The notes: generated from the letters alone by a model not told the origin. DNA of 64,000 nt from Diphasiastrum complanatum (GCA_029204225.1 CM055103.1:56563078-56627077); one strand, 5' to 3'; counted from the stretch's first letter, positions 51,220 to 62,291 are shown. Program-made: numbers and translations.

Positions 51220-53403
51220 CTTTGGGTCTATGAAGAAGCACCGACCGAGTCGTCCCACCAGGCCTCCAGTTCACGTAGTCGACGTTGTCCACGCAGCGAG
51301 ATCGTCATTCTAGACTCGCCTTCCGCGTCACGATGTTGTATTAGGCATACAACGCCAGTTGTGCTTCCGTTCCTACTGCTGTTTGCACTGAACTTCCTAT
51401 TCCCCCCACCTCTAATGTTTCCCTCGCCTCTATTTCCATACAAGGACAGTCTGTGACCATTGGGGCTACCATTCCCATTACAGCTACCCAGGCTGCCTCA
51501 CCCCCATACATCGAAGCTACTTCACCAAACACACATTATTTCATGGATATGTTCAATGATTCTGACCCCCTTGGGGTCACCAAAATTTTTGAAATGCCCC
51601 AGAGCCCTACGCCCTTCGAGATCCAATCCCCTAGAAAAGGATTTGAACAAATCCATGACACTACTGTCGATGTTGAAGATTCATACCAGCAACTTCAATC
51701 TGAAGACAAATCACCGAAGCAGTTCGACGCCACGGTGCCTGAGGGTTTCAAGGAAGAAGATGTTTTTGAAGAAGAAGAAGTACCAACATCTATTTCATGC
51801 CAACCACAGACAGTATCATCAGATCCTCCTCCTGCTGCCGCCTCCACAATAGTAGATTCTAGTGATGCTCTCGGTTTGGTCTCAAGCCTTGCGCAAGTGA
51901 TCTAGTCTATGCTGGAGAAGAAAAAAGAAATGGAGCAGAGAATCTCGGATATGAGATCCGAAAACACTCTCATCAGCTATAAAATTGTCCAGCTAGATCG
52001 AGAATTGAAGATCGCCAAGCAGCATGAAGACAAGTTTGAAGCTGAAAAGAATATGGCAGAACAACAGGCTGATCATCTGGAAGGATACGTCAGCTCCCTG
52101 CAAAATGCCCTAACAACTACATAGGATCAGGTGGACAAGGTCGTGCAGGATGCAAAGCAACATGTGCAGCTGCTAAAGGGGTCAATTGCAGATGGAGGAG
52201 CATGATCACACAAGTCTCCAAGGTGAATTGGATGCGACCACCCTTGAGCGTGATGCGTATTTTCAAACACAAATACCAGATCATCCGGTAATTCCGACGA
52301 AGATCACGCATTTATTCAAGAAAGTAGAAACGTACAAAGTGGCCCTTCAGGGATTCCAAGGCCGCTTTGACAGGTTCAAAGGAGCAGCTTCAACTGAGCT
52401 GGCAAAGGCTAAAGAAACCATCAGCGCCTATGAAAAAATAGCCGCTTAGGTATTGGAAGCCGGCACACAAATCTCCGCCCCGGTCATGCCGCAATTCTCC
52501 CCTACGTGCCAAGAAGATGTACCCATGGATACAAGGCTGGATTCGGGCATGGACTAGGGGGGAGCTCCATAAATACAAGACCAATCACCAGTTTTACCGG
52601 CAATGCAATCAGGTTCATCCTCATCAAAGACCACCCCACTATTCAGAAGGCCTATCAGCGTCGAGGACCAGATCCAGAGTTTCTTATTGCAACATCCGCA
52701 TGAGTCCTCACATGGTGGATGGGTCCTTAAGTTTAAGACCTCCAAGATAAAGGCCGTCAAAGAGTTGAACAAAATACCTGCATTGAGAGAGCAGCCAGCA
52801 TGGAGAATTACCGTTCTTGAGAAAACTCCGAAATCAATCAAGAGTTATGTGGCCAGCCCTCACCTATTGCAGGTCGATCCTTATGATGTGCCGATGCCGA
52901 GAAGGAATAAATGGAAAGATTTGGGATTGGCTATGGACAAGACTACAATCCATATGCCCAATTGGCCAATCATCCGTCAGCCCTATAGTTGGACAATATC
53001 AGTGGATTTCCACCGAGATTTACAAGCATACCAGCGAGAGTATGTCCACTCTCCAGATCTGACAGTGCGACAATCAGCACTGTTTGCAGAAGATCTAACT
53101 CTATTGGCATCAGTGGCAACCAGATGAGATAAATGTCTCCCTCCTCTAGCATTCGATCCAAATAAGCCGATGGCCTCATACAGTATCAAAGATCAATTGC
53201 CGGTTGCTCGTTTATATTTTTGTGTAGCAATGATGGGAGGCTCCTGGAAATCTCGCTTCACATCTTGGATGACCTCAAAGTGGATTGCAGGAGCCCGTCG
53301 TTGTTTTTTCCCCCATAATTTGGATTTTAATACTGCCCATCTCAACTTTATGGAGAAGGTGCAGTACCATTTTTGGCGCAAAGTTAATAAAAGTCCCCAA
53401 TAA
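51220..53403 (+). pseudogene. extra ORF between pol and 3' LTR of gypsy G2
   Basis: A long coding region broken by several stops and frame changes lies just before the LTR at 53454. In order it shows: a Pro/Ser/Thr-rich start (to about 51500); an acidic segment (51453-51905, ending in a TAG) with EGFKEEDVFEEEEVP; a coiled coil (51909-52124: KKKEMEQRISDMRSENTLIS, FEAEKNMAEQQADHLEGYV); and a second helical segment (52186-52449). A C-terminal domain follows (52603-53127 and 53130-53403) with FLLQHPHESSHGGWVLKFKT, WPIIRQPYSWTISVDFHRDL and FFPHNLDFNTAHLNFMEKVQ. I recognise no known domain. It does not match the 32-kb or 38-kb extra ORF, except that both have Ser/Thr/Pro-rich parts. Confidence 0.6.
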
Positions 53404-53453
53404 CTGCATCTCGTAGGTGTCGTGGGACCGCCACCAATTTTGGTGGGGGATAC

Positions 53454-53975
53454 TATTGGAGGGTTTGCGGATCCCAAGGCAACCCTAACCCTAGTTAATA
53501 AGTGAGAGGGATTTGGCACCCTGCGTGTGTAAGTCCAACCCGATGATCACATGGTTATTTGATTAATTAGAAAGTCAATAAAAGGACTTTAGGCCTTTTT
53601 GCGGGACTTTTAATGTCGCAGGGCCTAAATGTCAAGTTAGTGAATAAAGTTGGGTTTCCTTCCAATTTGGATGGTTCCCACTCTTTTTTAAATTTGAATA
53701 ATTAGAGAGGCAGAAATGGATCAATAGGATTCAGAGGCCAGGGTCCTCCTCTCTACTATAAAAAGAGACCAACTCAAGTTCCTACACATGTTCATTTTCT
53801 CATTTCAATAAAGCAAATTGGTTCTCTTCAGAAATGGATTGATAAATGTCCTTGCTCTCTATCACTTTTCCTCCATCTCTCATGCTTTCTTTGGTTTTTG
53901 CTAATTGTTGGATCTGATTGTTATTGGGATTGTATGTTATTATACTTTTCATGAGAGAGAAAGGGAGAGAGAGAA
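53454..53975 (+). repeat. gypsy 3' LTR, family G1, truncated
   Basis: It follows the purine tract TGGTGGGGGATA and starts TATTGGAGGGTTTGCGGATC. It matches the LTR at 28355-29081 for about 520 bp, including the ACTATAAAAAGAG promoter near 53755. Homology fades near 53975, leaving about 200 bp of the LTR end missing. Confidence 0.83.
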
Positions 53976-54591
53976 TGGCCATGTTGTATGCTAGACCCTA
54001 AAGTACTATGTTTAGAAAAAATGAAAGTTGAAACAATAGCCATGCTAAAGTGAAGTTTTTGAAGTTTAAAGTGCATGAATTGTGATTGCAAATATTGGCA
54101 CTTGAAAAGAGTCAAATTTCAAATATTAATTCTCATTCATATAGTTAATATAACGTATTTTTGAAAAAGGCTGTGTTGTCGATTCTGGAGTACGACATGG
54201 AATATTCTAGAGTATGGCAAGAGGCTTCTGCAATAAGCCCAAACACTATACAACAGAAGTAGAGAGTCGTAAGTATGAGAAATAGGTGACCAGTTGGCAT
54301 CCTGCATATGTGAGTCCAACATAGGGCCTTAGGCTAATAAGTGCCATGGAGCACAATTATTCAATAAAGTATTTTAGACTTAGCTTTTTTTAAGTTCCTA
54401 AGTTAGGAAACACAACTTGACCTCAAGAAACACAAAGTGATCTTGACGGTCAAGATAGTGATCCTGATGGAACTTCAATAGCCAATCAGAGTGAAGGGGA
54501 CGCACCTCTCAAATCTATAAGAGGGAGCCATTTCCTTTGTATTTGATCTTCTTCTACTCTTCTTAATAAAACTTTGTCCATTTCTCTTTTG

Positions 54592-54593
<2 letters not shown>
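53976..54593 (+). other. unassigned sequence ending in an LTR-like promoter
   Basis: No coding sequence was seen. Near 54480-54590 there is a CCAAT, a CTATAAGAGG TATA-like box and AATAAA, an arrangement typical of an LTR promoter and R region. It leads straight into the CT microsatellite. LTR ends could not be fixed. Confidence 0.4.

Positions 54594-54680
<87 letters not shown>
54594..54680. repeat. (CT)n microsatellite, 87 bp
   Basis: A pure CT run that begins about 70 bp after a TATA-like box, as in the copia I and H LTRs. Confidence 0.97.
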
Positions 54681-54683
<3 letters not shown>

Positions 54684-55115
54684 TCCATCTCTTCTCCCTT
54701 TCACTAAGAAAGGGTTTCTTTCACAGTTCACCTCCCTTGAGAAGATCAACCTCTTGAGGAGAGCCAAGAACGCCTAGATAAGCACCAATAAATGAAATCG
54801 AGAAAAGACCAAAAAGAGAGATAGCATCAGAAATGAACATCGCCAATCTAGGCTATTCCACGATCTAATCCGAAGCTAAGACTAACAACCTTAGCAAGCC
54901 TAGATCCCCATTCCTATTTCGTGGCTTAGCCCTCTCCCAATTGGATCGAAGCCCGATACTACATGACAAGTTCTTTGCCCTCTAGATTCGACCAATTAGG
55001 GAGTGTTGGCTGATTCTGACGAATTCCCATGATACTCGGCCAGAGCTACCCAAGAGCACCTCTCACCTTAGACTGAGGAGGTCTCTGAGAAGACGAGACG
55101 AATGAAGACTGAGGG
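54681..55115. other. unassigned sequence, possible retrotransposon end
   Basis: No long frame was recognised. AATTAGGGAGTGTTGGCTGA near 54987 has the form of a purine tract followed by an LTR start, but no second LTR was found to test it. Confidence 0.3.
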
Positions 55116-56662
55116 CAAATGCACTTATGGATCTTCTATCCATCTTGTCACCTGCAAAACTTGAGTCCGAATATGCTCTTAAACAAATATTAGTCCTTTC
55201 ATAAACTATGCCAAAGTCTTTTGTAGCCGAGATGTACCTTAACACCCTTTTTGCTCCTTTCCAATGACACATTAATGGACTTTGCATGTATTGACTCAAC
55301 TTGCCAACACAAAAACTAAGATCTGGTCTAGTGATAGTTAAGTATATCAAGGAACCAATAAGCATTCTATAGGTAGTGATGTCCTCAAAGGATGCTTCAT
55401 CACTTTCCTTAGAACCTTTTACACTTAGTTCCATAGGAGTTTCAACTCCTTTACAATCAATCATGCCAAATCTTGCTAAGATTGATCTAGCATACTTAGA
55501 TTGACATATGAATGTAAAATCATTACTTCTAGTGACTTCTATTCCAAGTATAATTTTAAGAAGTCCTAGATCTACCATCTTAAATTCACTAGACAAGGAA
55601 ACTTTTACATTCTTAATGCCATCTAGATCATTTCAGTATAATGTCATCAACATATAAAACCAGATCTTTCCATCATTACATTTGTAGTACAATGATGGTT
55701 CATAAGAACTTACAACAAATCCAATGGAAATAAAATAGGAATGCAACCTAGAGTACCATGCTCTTGGTGCTTGCTTGAGTCCATAAAGACTCTTCTTCAA
55801 GATACACACCTTGTCTTCTTCTCCATCTTTGATGAAGCCCTCGGGTTGGCACATGTAGATTTCCTCTTCCAAGAATCCATTTAAGAAAGCATTTGTCACA
55901 TCAAGTTGGAAGAGCTCCCATTTGAAAGAAGTTGCAAGACATATGATTAATCTAATGGTCACAAGCTTTGCAACAGGTGCAAAGGTTTCATCATAATCTA
56001 TGCCTTTGACTTGCAAAAAACCTTTCGCTACAAGTCTAGCTTTGTACTTATGAATGGAACCATCTTGATTATATTTCAATCTATATATCCTTCTTTCCAT
56101 AAGGTAAATCAACAAGTTTCCAAGCTTGATTTTCCATTAATGCATCAAACTCTACTTGCATAGCTTTCCTCCAATATTGAGACTTATTTGCTTCCTCAAA
56201 ACTAGTTGGTTCTTTAAGCATAGTAGTCAAGAAAGTATAAGAGTTGAGTAGTTGAGAATCTTCCCTTTGCTCCCCTTTGTCACTATAAGTGAGCCTTGAT
56301 GGCTCAATCCTTGTCCTTGTTGATCTTCTTGGCACCCTTGGACTTGGAGTAGGTTCCACTTGGTCTTCATCTTCTTGAAGCTCCTCCTCGGCCATAGCAT
56401 GATCATTGACAAGTTGAGTGTTGTTGGAAGTCACCTTTCCTTTGGCTTGGAGAGATTCATCAAAAAGTACATCTCTACTAGCAACAACGTTTTTTGTAAT
56501 AGGATCATATATCCTATAAGCTTTCTTACTTTCACTATAACCAACAAAGATGCCTTTGAAAGAAGTGGCATCTTCCTTTTTCCTTGTTTCTAAAGGAATA
56601 TGTACATAACAAGTACATCCAAAAACTTTCAAATCACTAAGATTTGGCTTTTTGCCAATCAC
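55116..56662 (-). pseudogene. copia M integrase C-terminus, RT and RNase H
   Basis: Three frames are present: 56662-56081 (FGCTCYVHIPLETRKKEDAT, GIFVGYSESKKAYRIY, the linker and SRLTYSDKGE); 56115-55633 (RT: YRLKYNQDGSIHKYKARLVA, FQLDVTNAFLNGFLEEEIYM, YGLKQAPRAWYSRLHSY); and 55596 to about 55116 (DLGLLKIILGIEVTRSNDFT, then RNase H up to SFAGDKMDRRSISAF). YVDD is encoded at the join of the last two but in a shifted frame because of a small indel near 55655. Closest to element A gag-pol. Confidence 0.87.
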
Positions 56663-57017
56663 TACTTCCTTTCATGCTTTGAAGGATTTGATTCCTAAGC
56701 ATGAGTATCCTTGAAGTGTTCTTGGATCCATAAATGGCTTTTAATGAATCCCATGCCTCTTTGGATGTGGTACATGATGAGATTTCTTTCAAAAGTTCAT
56801 TACTTACATTCATTTTTATGCAATGTAATGCAACTCTACATCTCTTTTTGTACTTAGCCAATTCAACTCCTCCTTGAGGTTCTACTTCCACCTCAAGTAC
56901 TATGTCATAAAGATCATGAAGTACAAGCAAAGACTCCATTCGAACTATCCAAGTAGCATAATTAGTGGATGTAAGTCTTTCACTAGCTTCAAGCAAAAAA
57001 CCACTCATTGATGCCAT
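56660..57017 (-). pseudogene. copia M gag, N-terminal half
   Basis: It starts MASMSGFLLEASERLTSTNY, closely matching the element A start (MSSMGGYLMESSERLTSTNY), and continues LLVLHDLYDIVLEVEVEPQ and SKEAWDSLKAIYGSKNTSRI to ILQSMKGS, where it is fused to integrase. An in-frame upstream ATG at 57089 would add a 24-residue extension unlike element A, so I prefer the start at 57017. The UBN2-type Gag is cut at about 120 residues and lacks the zinc knuckle. Confidence 0.85.
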
Positions 57018-57620
57018 TTTTGAATGTGAAAAAGCACTAGAAACTCTTATGGTTTCTCTAAGAGATCTGAACCTAAAGTCTTCTAGCAATTTAGAAAGCT
57101 TATAGACTCAATCCTATCACTCATGAACCAATCTAGAATGATGGAAATTTAGATTCTAGTCTCAACCTTGCAAAATCACTCCTTAATCTATGATTTTTAG
57201 CAATTTCTCTCTTCAACTTCAACATACAATCAAAAAATCAAAGTAGATCAATTAATGCACCTCATTCAAGCTTGAATTTTAATTTTTTGACTGATCTAAT
57301 CCAAGAACTAATCAAGGGATTAGACTCTCTATAGAAAATGCTTGATTTTGCACAAAAAATCACTCAAATTGGGTATGTGAGTCAAATTCTACAAATTTTT
57401 GAAATTTCTCAGTCAAAACCGGAGCTGTATGGCCTCACACGTGTGAAAAGGGTTCCTACAGCCCACAACAAGATCTGGGACGAAAAATTTTGAGAATAGC
57501 TATCAAATCCAACTCGCTACACAAAATTTGACTAGTTTCCAAAAACCAACTAATTTTGGCTTTGATTTGGATTAACCCTATCAATTTCAACAAAACCTCT
57601 TGTACTAGGCTCTGATACCA

Positions 57621-58472
57621 TGTGGAAAAAGTACAAAAAGGACCAAGAGTGGATCTTAATCTGATCCTCAAGAGGGATTGGTTGTCAGATTACTTGATCT
57701 ATCAATCTACTTGAGATTAAGACTAATCTAGATCAATTCTAGACACAAAATCCTAACAAGAACAATCATTAATTGAAGGTAGGTGTACTTTCAGGTTTTC
57801 CACGTGTGAAACCCTGTCTGAGTACGGACTCCAACCTGAAAATCAAGTACACATTGATAGCACCTCAAAACAATCAAAACAAATGTAGACAAATGGAGAG
57901 AATCACTCAAAATTGCTTCCAAAACCAAGATTGGTGTCTCACAATGATTATGGCCAAATGTGGCTCTATATATACAATAAGTGGGAGCTCGTGGTACTGA
58001 TCATCCCTTTGATCCCACATGTGTGAAGGTGCTTTGTCATATGATAATTCATCATGCAAAACTGACACTTGGACAAAACCTTCTATTTTGAGCACTTTTG
58101 GTCCATTTTCCTTCTATATGGAGATCTACTTGAAAATCTTCTAGAAGTCAAAATTCGTCTACTTCAGCTTATTCCACACATGTGAGCTGTCCTCTACACA
58201 TGGGATGTGACACCTAACCAAAGGATGTGGCTCATGCAATCAATAGATTGATGCTATGTGTCATATGTCTAGAAAACTAGTTTTTGGCCTTTTTAGCCAC
58301 TAGAACTTGAATTAAATTATATGTACAACCTATATGATTATGGTACATGACAAGTATACTATTTTCACACGTGGTAACAGACTCCGCACATGTGTAATCA
58401 TCCTATATACAAGATTTTTGGCCTCTACCAAGCTTATTTTTGCATTTTTCACATGTGGTTGAAAATATTACA
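57621..58472 (-). repeat. 5' LTR of copia M
   Basis: On the minus strand the end TTTTTCCACA lies next to the PBS. The start TGTAATATTTTCAACC at 58472 is inferred from similarity in length and form to LTR A (862 bp), so it is approximate. A TATATATAGAG promoter lies near 57970. Many CACATGTG or CACGTG palindromes occur, for example near 57798, 58017, 58172 and 58362. Confidence 0.7.
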
Positions 58473-58811
58473 CATGTATTTGTACATGTGGAGCAATCAT
58501 TAATAGGACACACCAATCAAAAATTGGCACGTGGCGCCTTTACATTTAATGCACAAAAAATCTCTCTCTATATAAGCAAAGACCACGAATGAAGACCATT
58601 TGGCTACCAGATTTCTGAATTGTTCCTTGCTCTCTCTCACGGAAACTCGATATCGGAGCCGCGCAACCATCAAAAATATTTCTGAGAGTTCTGGTTGCTT
58701 CTCATGCCGCTGCGATATTGGAATCTATTGGACTGATATCAGAGCTGCGCAAGGATCTGCGTTCAAGTAACTCATCTACGACCTAGTCGTGTGCCTGTGA
58801 TATCGGAAGCA
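58473..58811 (+). promoter_or_regulatory. possible promoter region of the histone-like gene
   Basis: A TCTATATAAGC box lies near 58567, some 245 bp before the histone ATG at 58812. The sequence between has CTCTCTCAC runs and GATATCGGA/GATATCAG repeats (near 58650, 58732 and 58800) but no open frame. Confidence 0.4.
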
Positions 58812-59198
58812 ATGGCAAGGACTAAATAGACCGTGTGTCCAAAGTCTGTTGTCCTGTCTGTTGGTCAAGCCACATCATCCTTGCATCCTGTAGCTGCTCG
58901 ACCTCGTGCTAGGGGAACTGGCAAAAAACCCCACCCATGGCTCAGAGATATCAGGAGGTTACAGAAGTTCACCAACCTTTTGATACCGAAAGTTCACTTC
59001 AACCCAATAGTGAGGGATGTGACAAGGTCTTTGTCCATGGATGTCAGATGGTGCGTGACTGCAATTGAAGCATTGCATATTGCCTATGAAGATTATCAGA
59101 TTAGATTTTTTGAGGATACTGTGCTTGCTGCTATACACGCAAAGCGGGTGACTATCATGTCCAAGGATATGGAGCTTGTGTTTAGGCTGAGGAATTAG
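58812..59198 (+). pseudogene. CENH3-like histone H3 variant, intronless, with an early stop
   Basis: The sequence starts MARTK, identical to the H3 tail, then has TAG at codon 6 (58827-58829), where H3 has glutamine. The rest is open to 59198. The tail diverges (ARPRARGTGKKPHP) and the histone fold follows: LRDIRRLQKFTNLLIPKVHF (alpha-N and alpha-1), RDVTRSLSMDVRWCVTAIEA (alpha-1/loop 1), HIAYEDYQIRFFEDTVLAAI (alpha-2) and HAKRVTIMSKDMELVFRLRN (alpha-3). TNLLIP, RW before helix 2 and AYEDY resemble centromeric H3 more than canonical H3. Loop 1 is not extended, and six residues equivalent to RPGTVA are missing. The absence of introns suggests a retrocopy. A start at 58833 would skip the stop but lose the tail. 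Confidence 0.78.
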
Positions 59199-59371
59199 TA
59201 CGAGCAGGTATTCAAGGCACCTCCACCTCCCCGACCAGCTCCTAGGGTTAGCCCCCTTATCAAAAGAAAAGAAAGCAGTCAAGGCCAGTGAGGTCAGGAA
59301 CCATGGCCAAAAAAAGCCAAATCAAGCCAGTTGAAGACTAGCCAACTCATAATCAAGTTGGGCCGTCTAGG
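59199..59371 (+). other. short linker between the histone-like and ULP1-like regions
   Basis: The histone frame reads through its stop into a proline-rich stretch (FKAPPPPRPAPRVSPL) up to another stop near 59290. No promoter or repeat marks a boundary between the two genes. Confidence 0.35.
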
Positions 59372-60750
59372 GTGGAACCTAAAGAATCCCCCTCTCCTCC
59401 ACCTCTGTCTAAAAGAAGATTAGTACTATCAGATGAGACCGAACAGATGATAGGCCAGACCCAATTGATTCTTGATATACTGAAAGGTCAAGAGGGTCTT
59501 CTTGTCACTCCTGGTCTAAATTTTTTACTAGATTACTCTTCTGATAGTGACCAGTCTTTGGATGTGCTGAGGCGCACCATAGAGGATCTGGATAGATATA
59601 TAACAAATCAATCGCTCTTTTTCCTGATAGCCCATCTCAATCAATAGGAACTATATTAAAAATTTAGCTGTTCAATATCCGATCGATCCCATGATGACAT
59701 TTTTTTATTCTGAGCGATATATAATTTTTGACGAGTACATAGCTAAAAAAATAGATAAATTAGGTGGTCGCTTTGTATTCAATATATATTCGGCCTCATA
59801 TATGAATTATTATAATCTTGTTATCCATAAGGAGTTATTGAATAAGTCTTTGGACCTCACATCAGTTGTCGAAGCTAGACTCAATTATTGGGTTCAGTTG
59901 TACAAAAGCGACAATGTTCCTGGTGTTTTTGTGTTTACTCAATTTTTTTGTCACCTGCTTAAGGACGAGCAATCAGCTGCATCATGTTTACGACATATGC
60001 CATGCGACTCCAAAATTTTTGTTGTACCATACTGTCAAAAGTATGTATTGTTTAATTTGAGTTGTGTGTATTGTTTTATTATATGCTTTATTTGTATTTT
60101 TTTCATTTACATATCATTGACTATTTGGTTGATTGCAGTCATCACTGGACTGTAATCACTAAGAGTGGATGAAGCCGGTTTGTGTGATCCAAAGGTGTTG
60201 AGAATGAACTCCTTGAAATCAACAAACCTCAATGTCGACATTGGAATGTACAAAAGCATGATCATTTATTTTCCAACGAAGGCCCTATGTGTAGCAAGGC
60301 ACATAGAGATAATAGACGCACAGGTAACCAATTTTTCAATTAGTCTTTTCGTGATGCAAATTGCCATATAAAAAAAATGTGAAACTAACATTCTGTATAT
60401 TGATTCTCAATCCTCTCAGCAAGTGGACTCATTTAGTTGTGGCTGATATGCCATTAAAAATGTAAAATGCTTTATGGAATGGTTCATCAGCCAAGGGGAA
60501 AATGTCGATATACATCAGGTAATTTGGGTTTGGATGTACACTGATTTTATTTATATGATTTTTTACTTTTGTGTATTCATCTAATTTGTCTATTGTTGAT
60601 GATTTGCAGTTCACCTGTCCGAAATTCACACAAAATGACATATTTGAATTTCGACAAGAGATGCTTAAGATTTTTCTCTCTAATGCAACATCGGTGACAA
60701 CGGATCAAGAAGCTGGGGAGCTTACACTTGAAAGAGCTCATGGAAAATAA
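59372..60750 (+). pseudogene. ULP1/SENP-like (C48) cysteine protease pseudogene with introns
   Basis: Four exons with GT-AG borders can be joined: one to 60040 (preceded by a frame change near 59645); 60139-60323; 60420-60518; and 60610-60750, which ends at TAA. The joins keep phase and create NHHWTVI (catalytic His), LRMNSLKS (position of the Asp, here Asn) and QQVDSFSCG (oxyanion Gln and catalytic Cys). These are the hallmarks of SUMO-type proteases, which cleave ubiquitin-like tags. A TGA follows SCG and a frame change follows VITKSG, so it is dead. The N-terminal part (59372-59647) is acidic and helical and may belong to the same gene. Plant Mutator-like transposons often carry such domains; no terminal repeats were found. 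Confidence 0.75.
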
Positions 60751-62272
60751 ATTTATATAGAAAAATAGATAAATGGTCTTATTGAAAGGCCAATACAAAA
60801 ATATGTACCTAAAAAATTTACATTCAATGTGTAAAATGATGACCCTTTCGGGTCTTTTGATATTTGATTGTTGCTATTTCCATCATTTGATATTCTATTG
60901 TTGCTATTTCAATTCTTCATTTCACTTTTCTTGAACCTGCACATGAAAACAATGGAATTACATTTATCAATAAACAATGTGGGTTAATATAAAAGGAGCC
61001 AAAAGTTAGCAATCTAAAATTTCACAAAGAAAGTTAAGCTCACCAATATTGTAGATTTATTGATTCATCAGGGCTTTAATTGTTTCGACAATGTGATGCC
61101 ACCTTATTGTTAAAAATTGAATATCAACATGAATATATCTCCTAAGTACTTGCCTTGTAGTTAAGGGCAAGACCTTTAATAAGAAACACATTACCTTGGA
61201 TAACCTTTACTAGGTCATCCACACGAAACGATTAGATACGAAAAGACATGTTAAAATAGAGTAACTTTAACTCGTAGTTAAGTATACCTTTCATGGTATA
61301 ATTAAACGTATTTTTAGTCTAATTGTTAACTAGACCCTTTCGTGGGAGCGACACACCTGTTGTTTTAGAGATGTGTTTGTTTACCCCGTAGAACATATAT
61401 TGATCTCACACTTCAATTTCGATCATCGAGAGAGAAGAGTTTATGCATATGTAAGAGATTGAAGAAGTGAATAGAGTTCTGTGAGTTATTCTCTCTTATC
61501 TTTGTTCTCCGCACTGCTGAGTGTGAGTGATCTTGAGTCTGCTAACAATCTCTATGCATTACATGAATTACTCTCTGATCAGACAGAGATCTAGTCATTA
61601 CAATCGTTTGTTGTGTATCCGTAAAGCATGCTCTAAAGAGTTGTCTTAGAACCAACTTATTCATTTGTCGCAAATACTTTCTTTTCGGCACTCGAATAAC
61701 GAGTATCTTTGGTACAGTCTAGCACGATCATTGAATAAAGCTGTATGTATACATATGAGATGACAGTCCCTGTCTGAAGAATTGAGTCTTTGATCTGTTT
61801 TCCTGATTGGCATTGACATAAGTTTCTAACGTGTTCTAAAACCATTTGTGTTCTTTAACCATTAATCTGGACTTTAGTTGTTAAGGACTTCTGTCTAGAA
61901 ACGAATAGTTTGCGAACGCGATTAATTTATTGTCTGCACAGTCACAAATACATCGAACAACTCTCGACTCTTGTTGACACCTTAATCAGCCAGCGTGTAG
62001 TACTGTTGTACTACTCTGACAACATCTCATCTATAGAACGTGTTTCATTTGATTTGATAGAGGCTAGATTGTTGTTTTGAAATTATTAACATTACATTTC
62101 CCAAACCATAAGTAATACTGGTTACTTTTTAATGTCTGTTGACAACCAGAATAACACTTGAAACCACTTGCCATAAAAACATAACTTTCTAACATTGTCC
62201 TCTGTGGGAACGCCATTATCTACTATAAAATCTATATTAACCCTATTGGTATAGTATGACATATACCAATTT
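60751..62272 (+). other. unassigned AT-rich sequence, ending in a gypsy LTR 3' end
   Basis: No frame was recognised. The last part (TGTCCTCTGTGGGAACGCC to ATATACCAAT, about 62200-62270) has the form of the end of an Athila/Tat-like LTR. The LTR start could not be located. A similar CGTGGGAGCGACAC motif appears at 61343. Decayed LTR sequence may fill much of this stretch. Confidence 0.45.
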
Positions 62273-62273
62273 T

Positions 62274-62291
62274 TGGCGCCGTTGCCGGGGA
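62274..62291 (+). promoter_or_regulatory. gypsy primer-binding site (Asp-tRNA type)
   Basis: TGGCGCCGTTGCCGGGGA is an 18-base match to the complement of the plant Asp-tRNA 3' end, the primer of Athila-like gypsy elements. Confidence 0.88.

Larger units (their letters stand above)
55116..58472 (-). mobile_element. copia M, family A relative with an internal deletion
   Basis: On the minus strand it has an LTR of about 852 bp (58472 to 57621), the PBS TGGTATCAGAGC (57620-57609), a leader, gag from 57017, then the integrase C-terminus, RT and RNase H to about 55116. A deletion joins gag (MLRNQILQSMKGS) directly to integrase (IGKKPNLSDLKVFGC) near 56660. It removes the rest of gag, protease and most of integrase. 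The 3' LTR is missing. Several frame changes are present, so it is defective. Confidence 0.87.

Noticed and set aside
58833-59198. Reading the histone-like frame from 58833 as a complete normal gene
   Set aside because: This start ignores the upstream in-frame MARTK, which is clearly the H3 tail. The TAG at codon 6 is better read as a disabling change, though use of the internal Met cannot be excluded.
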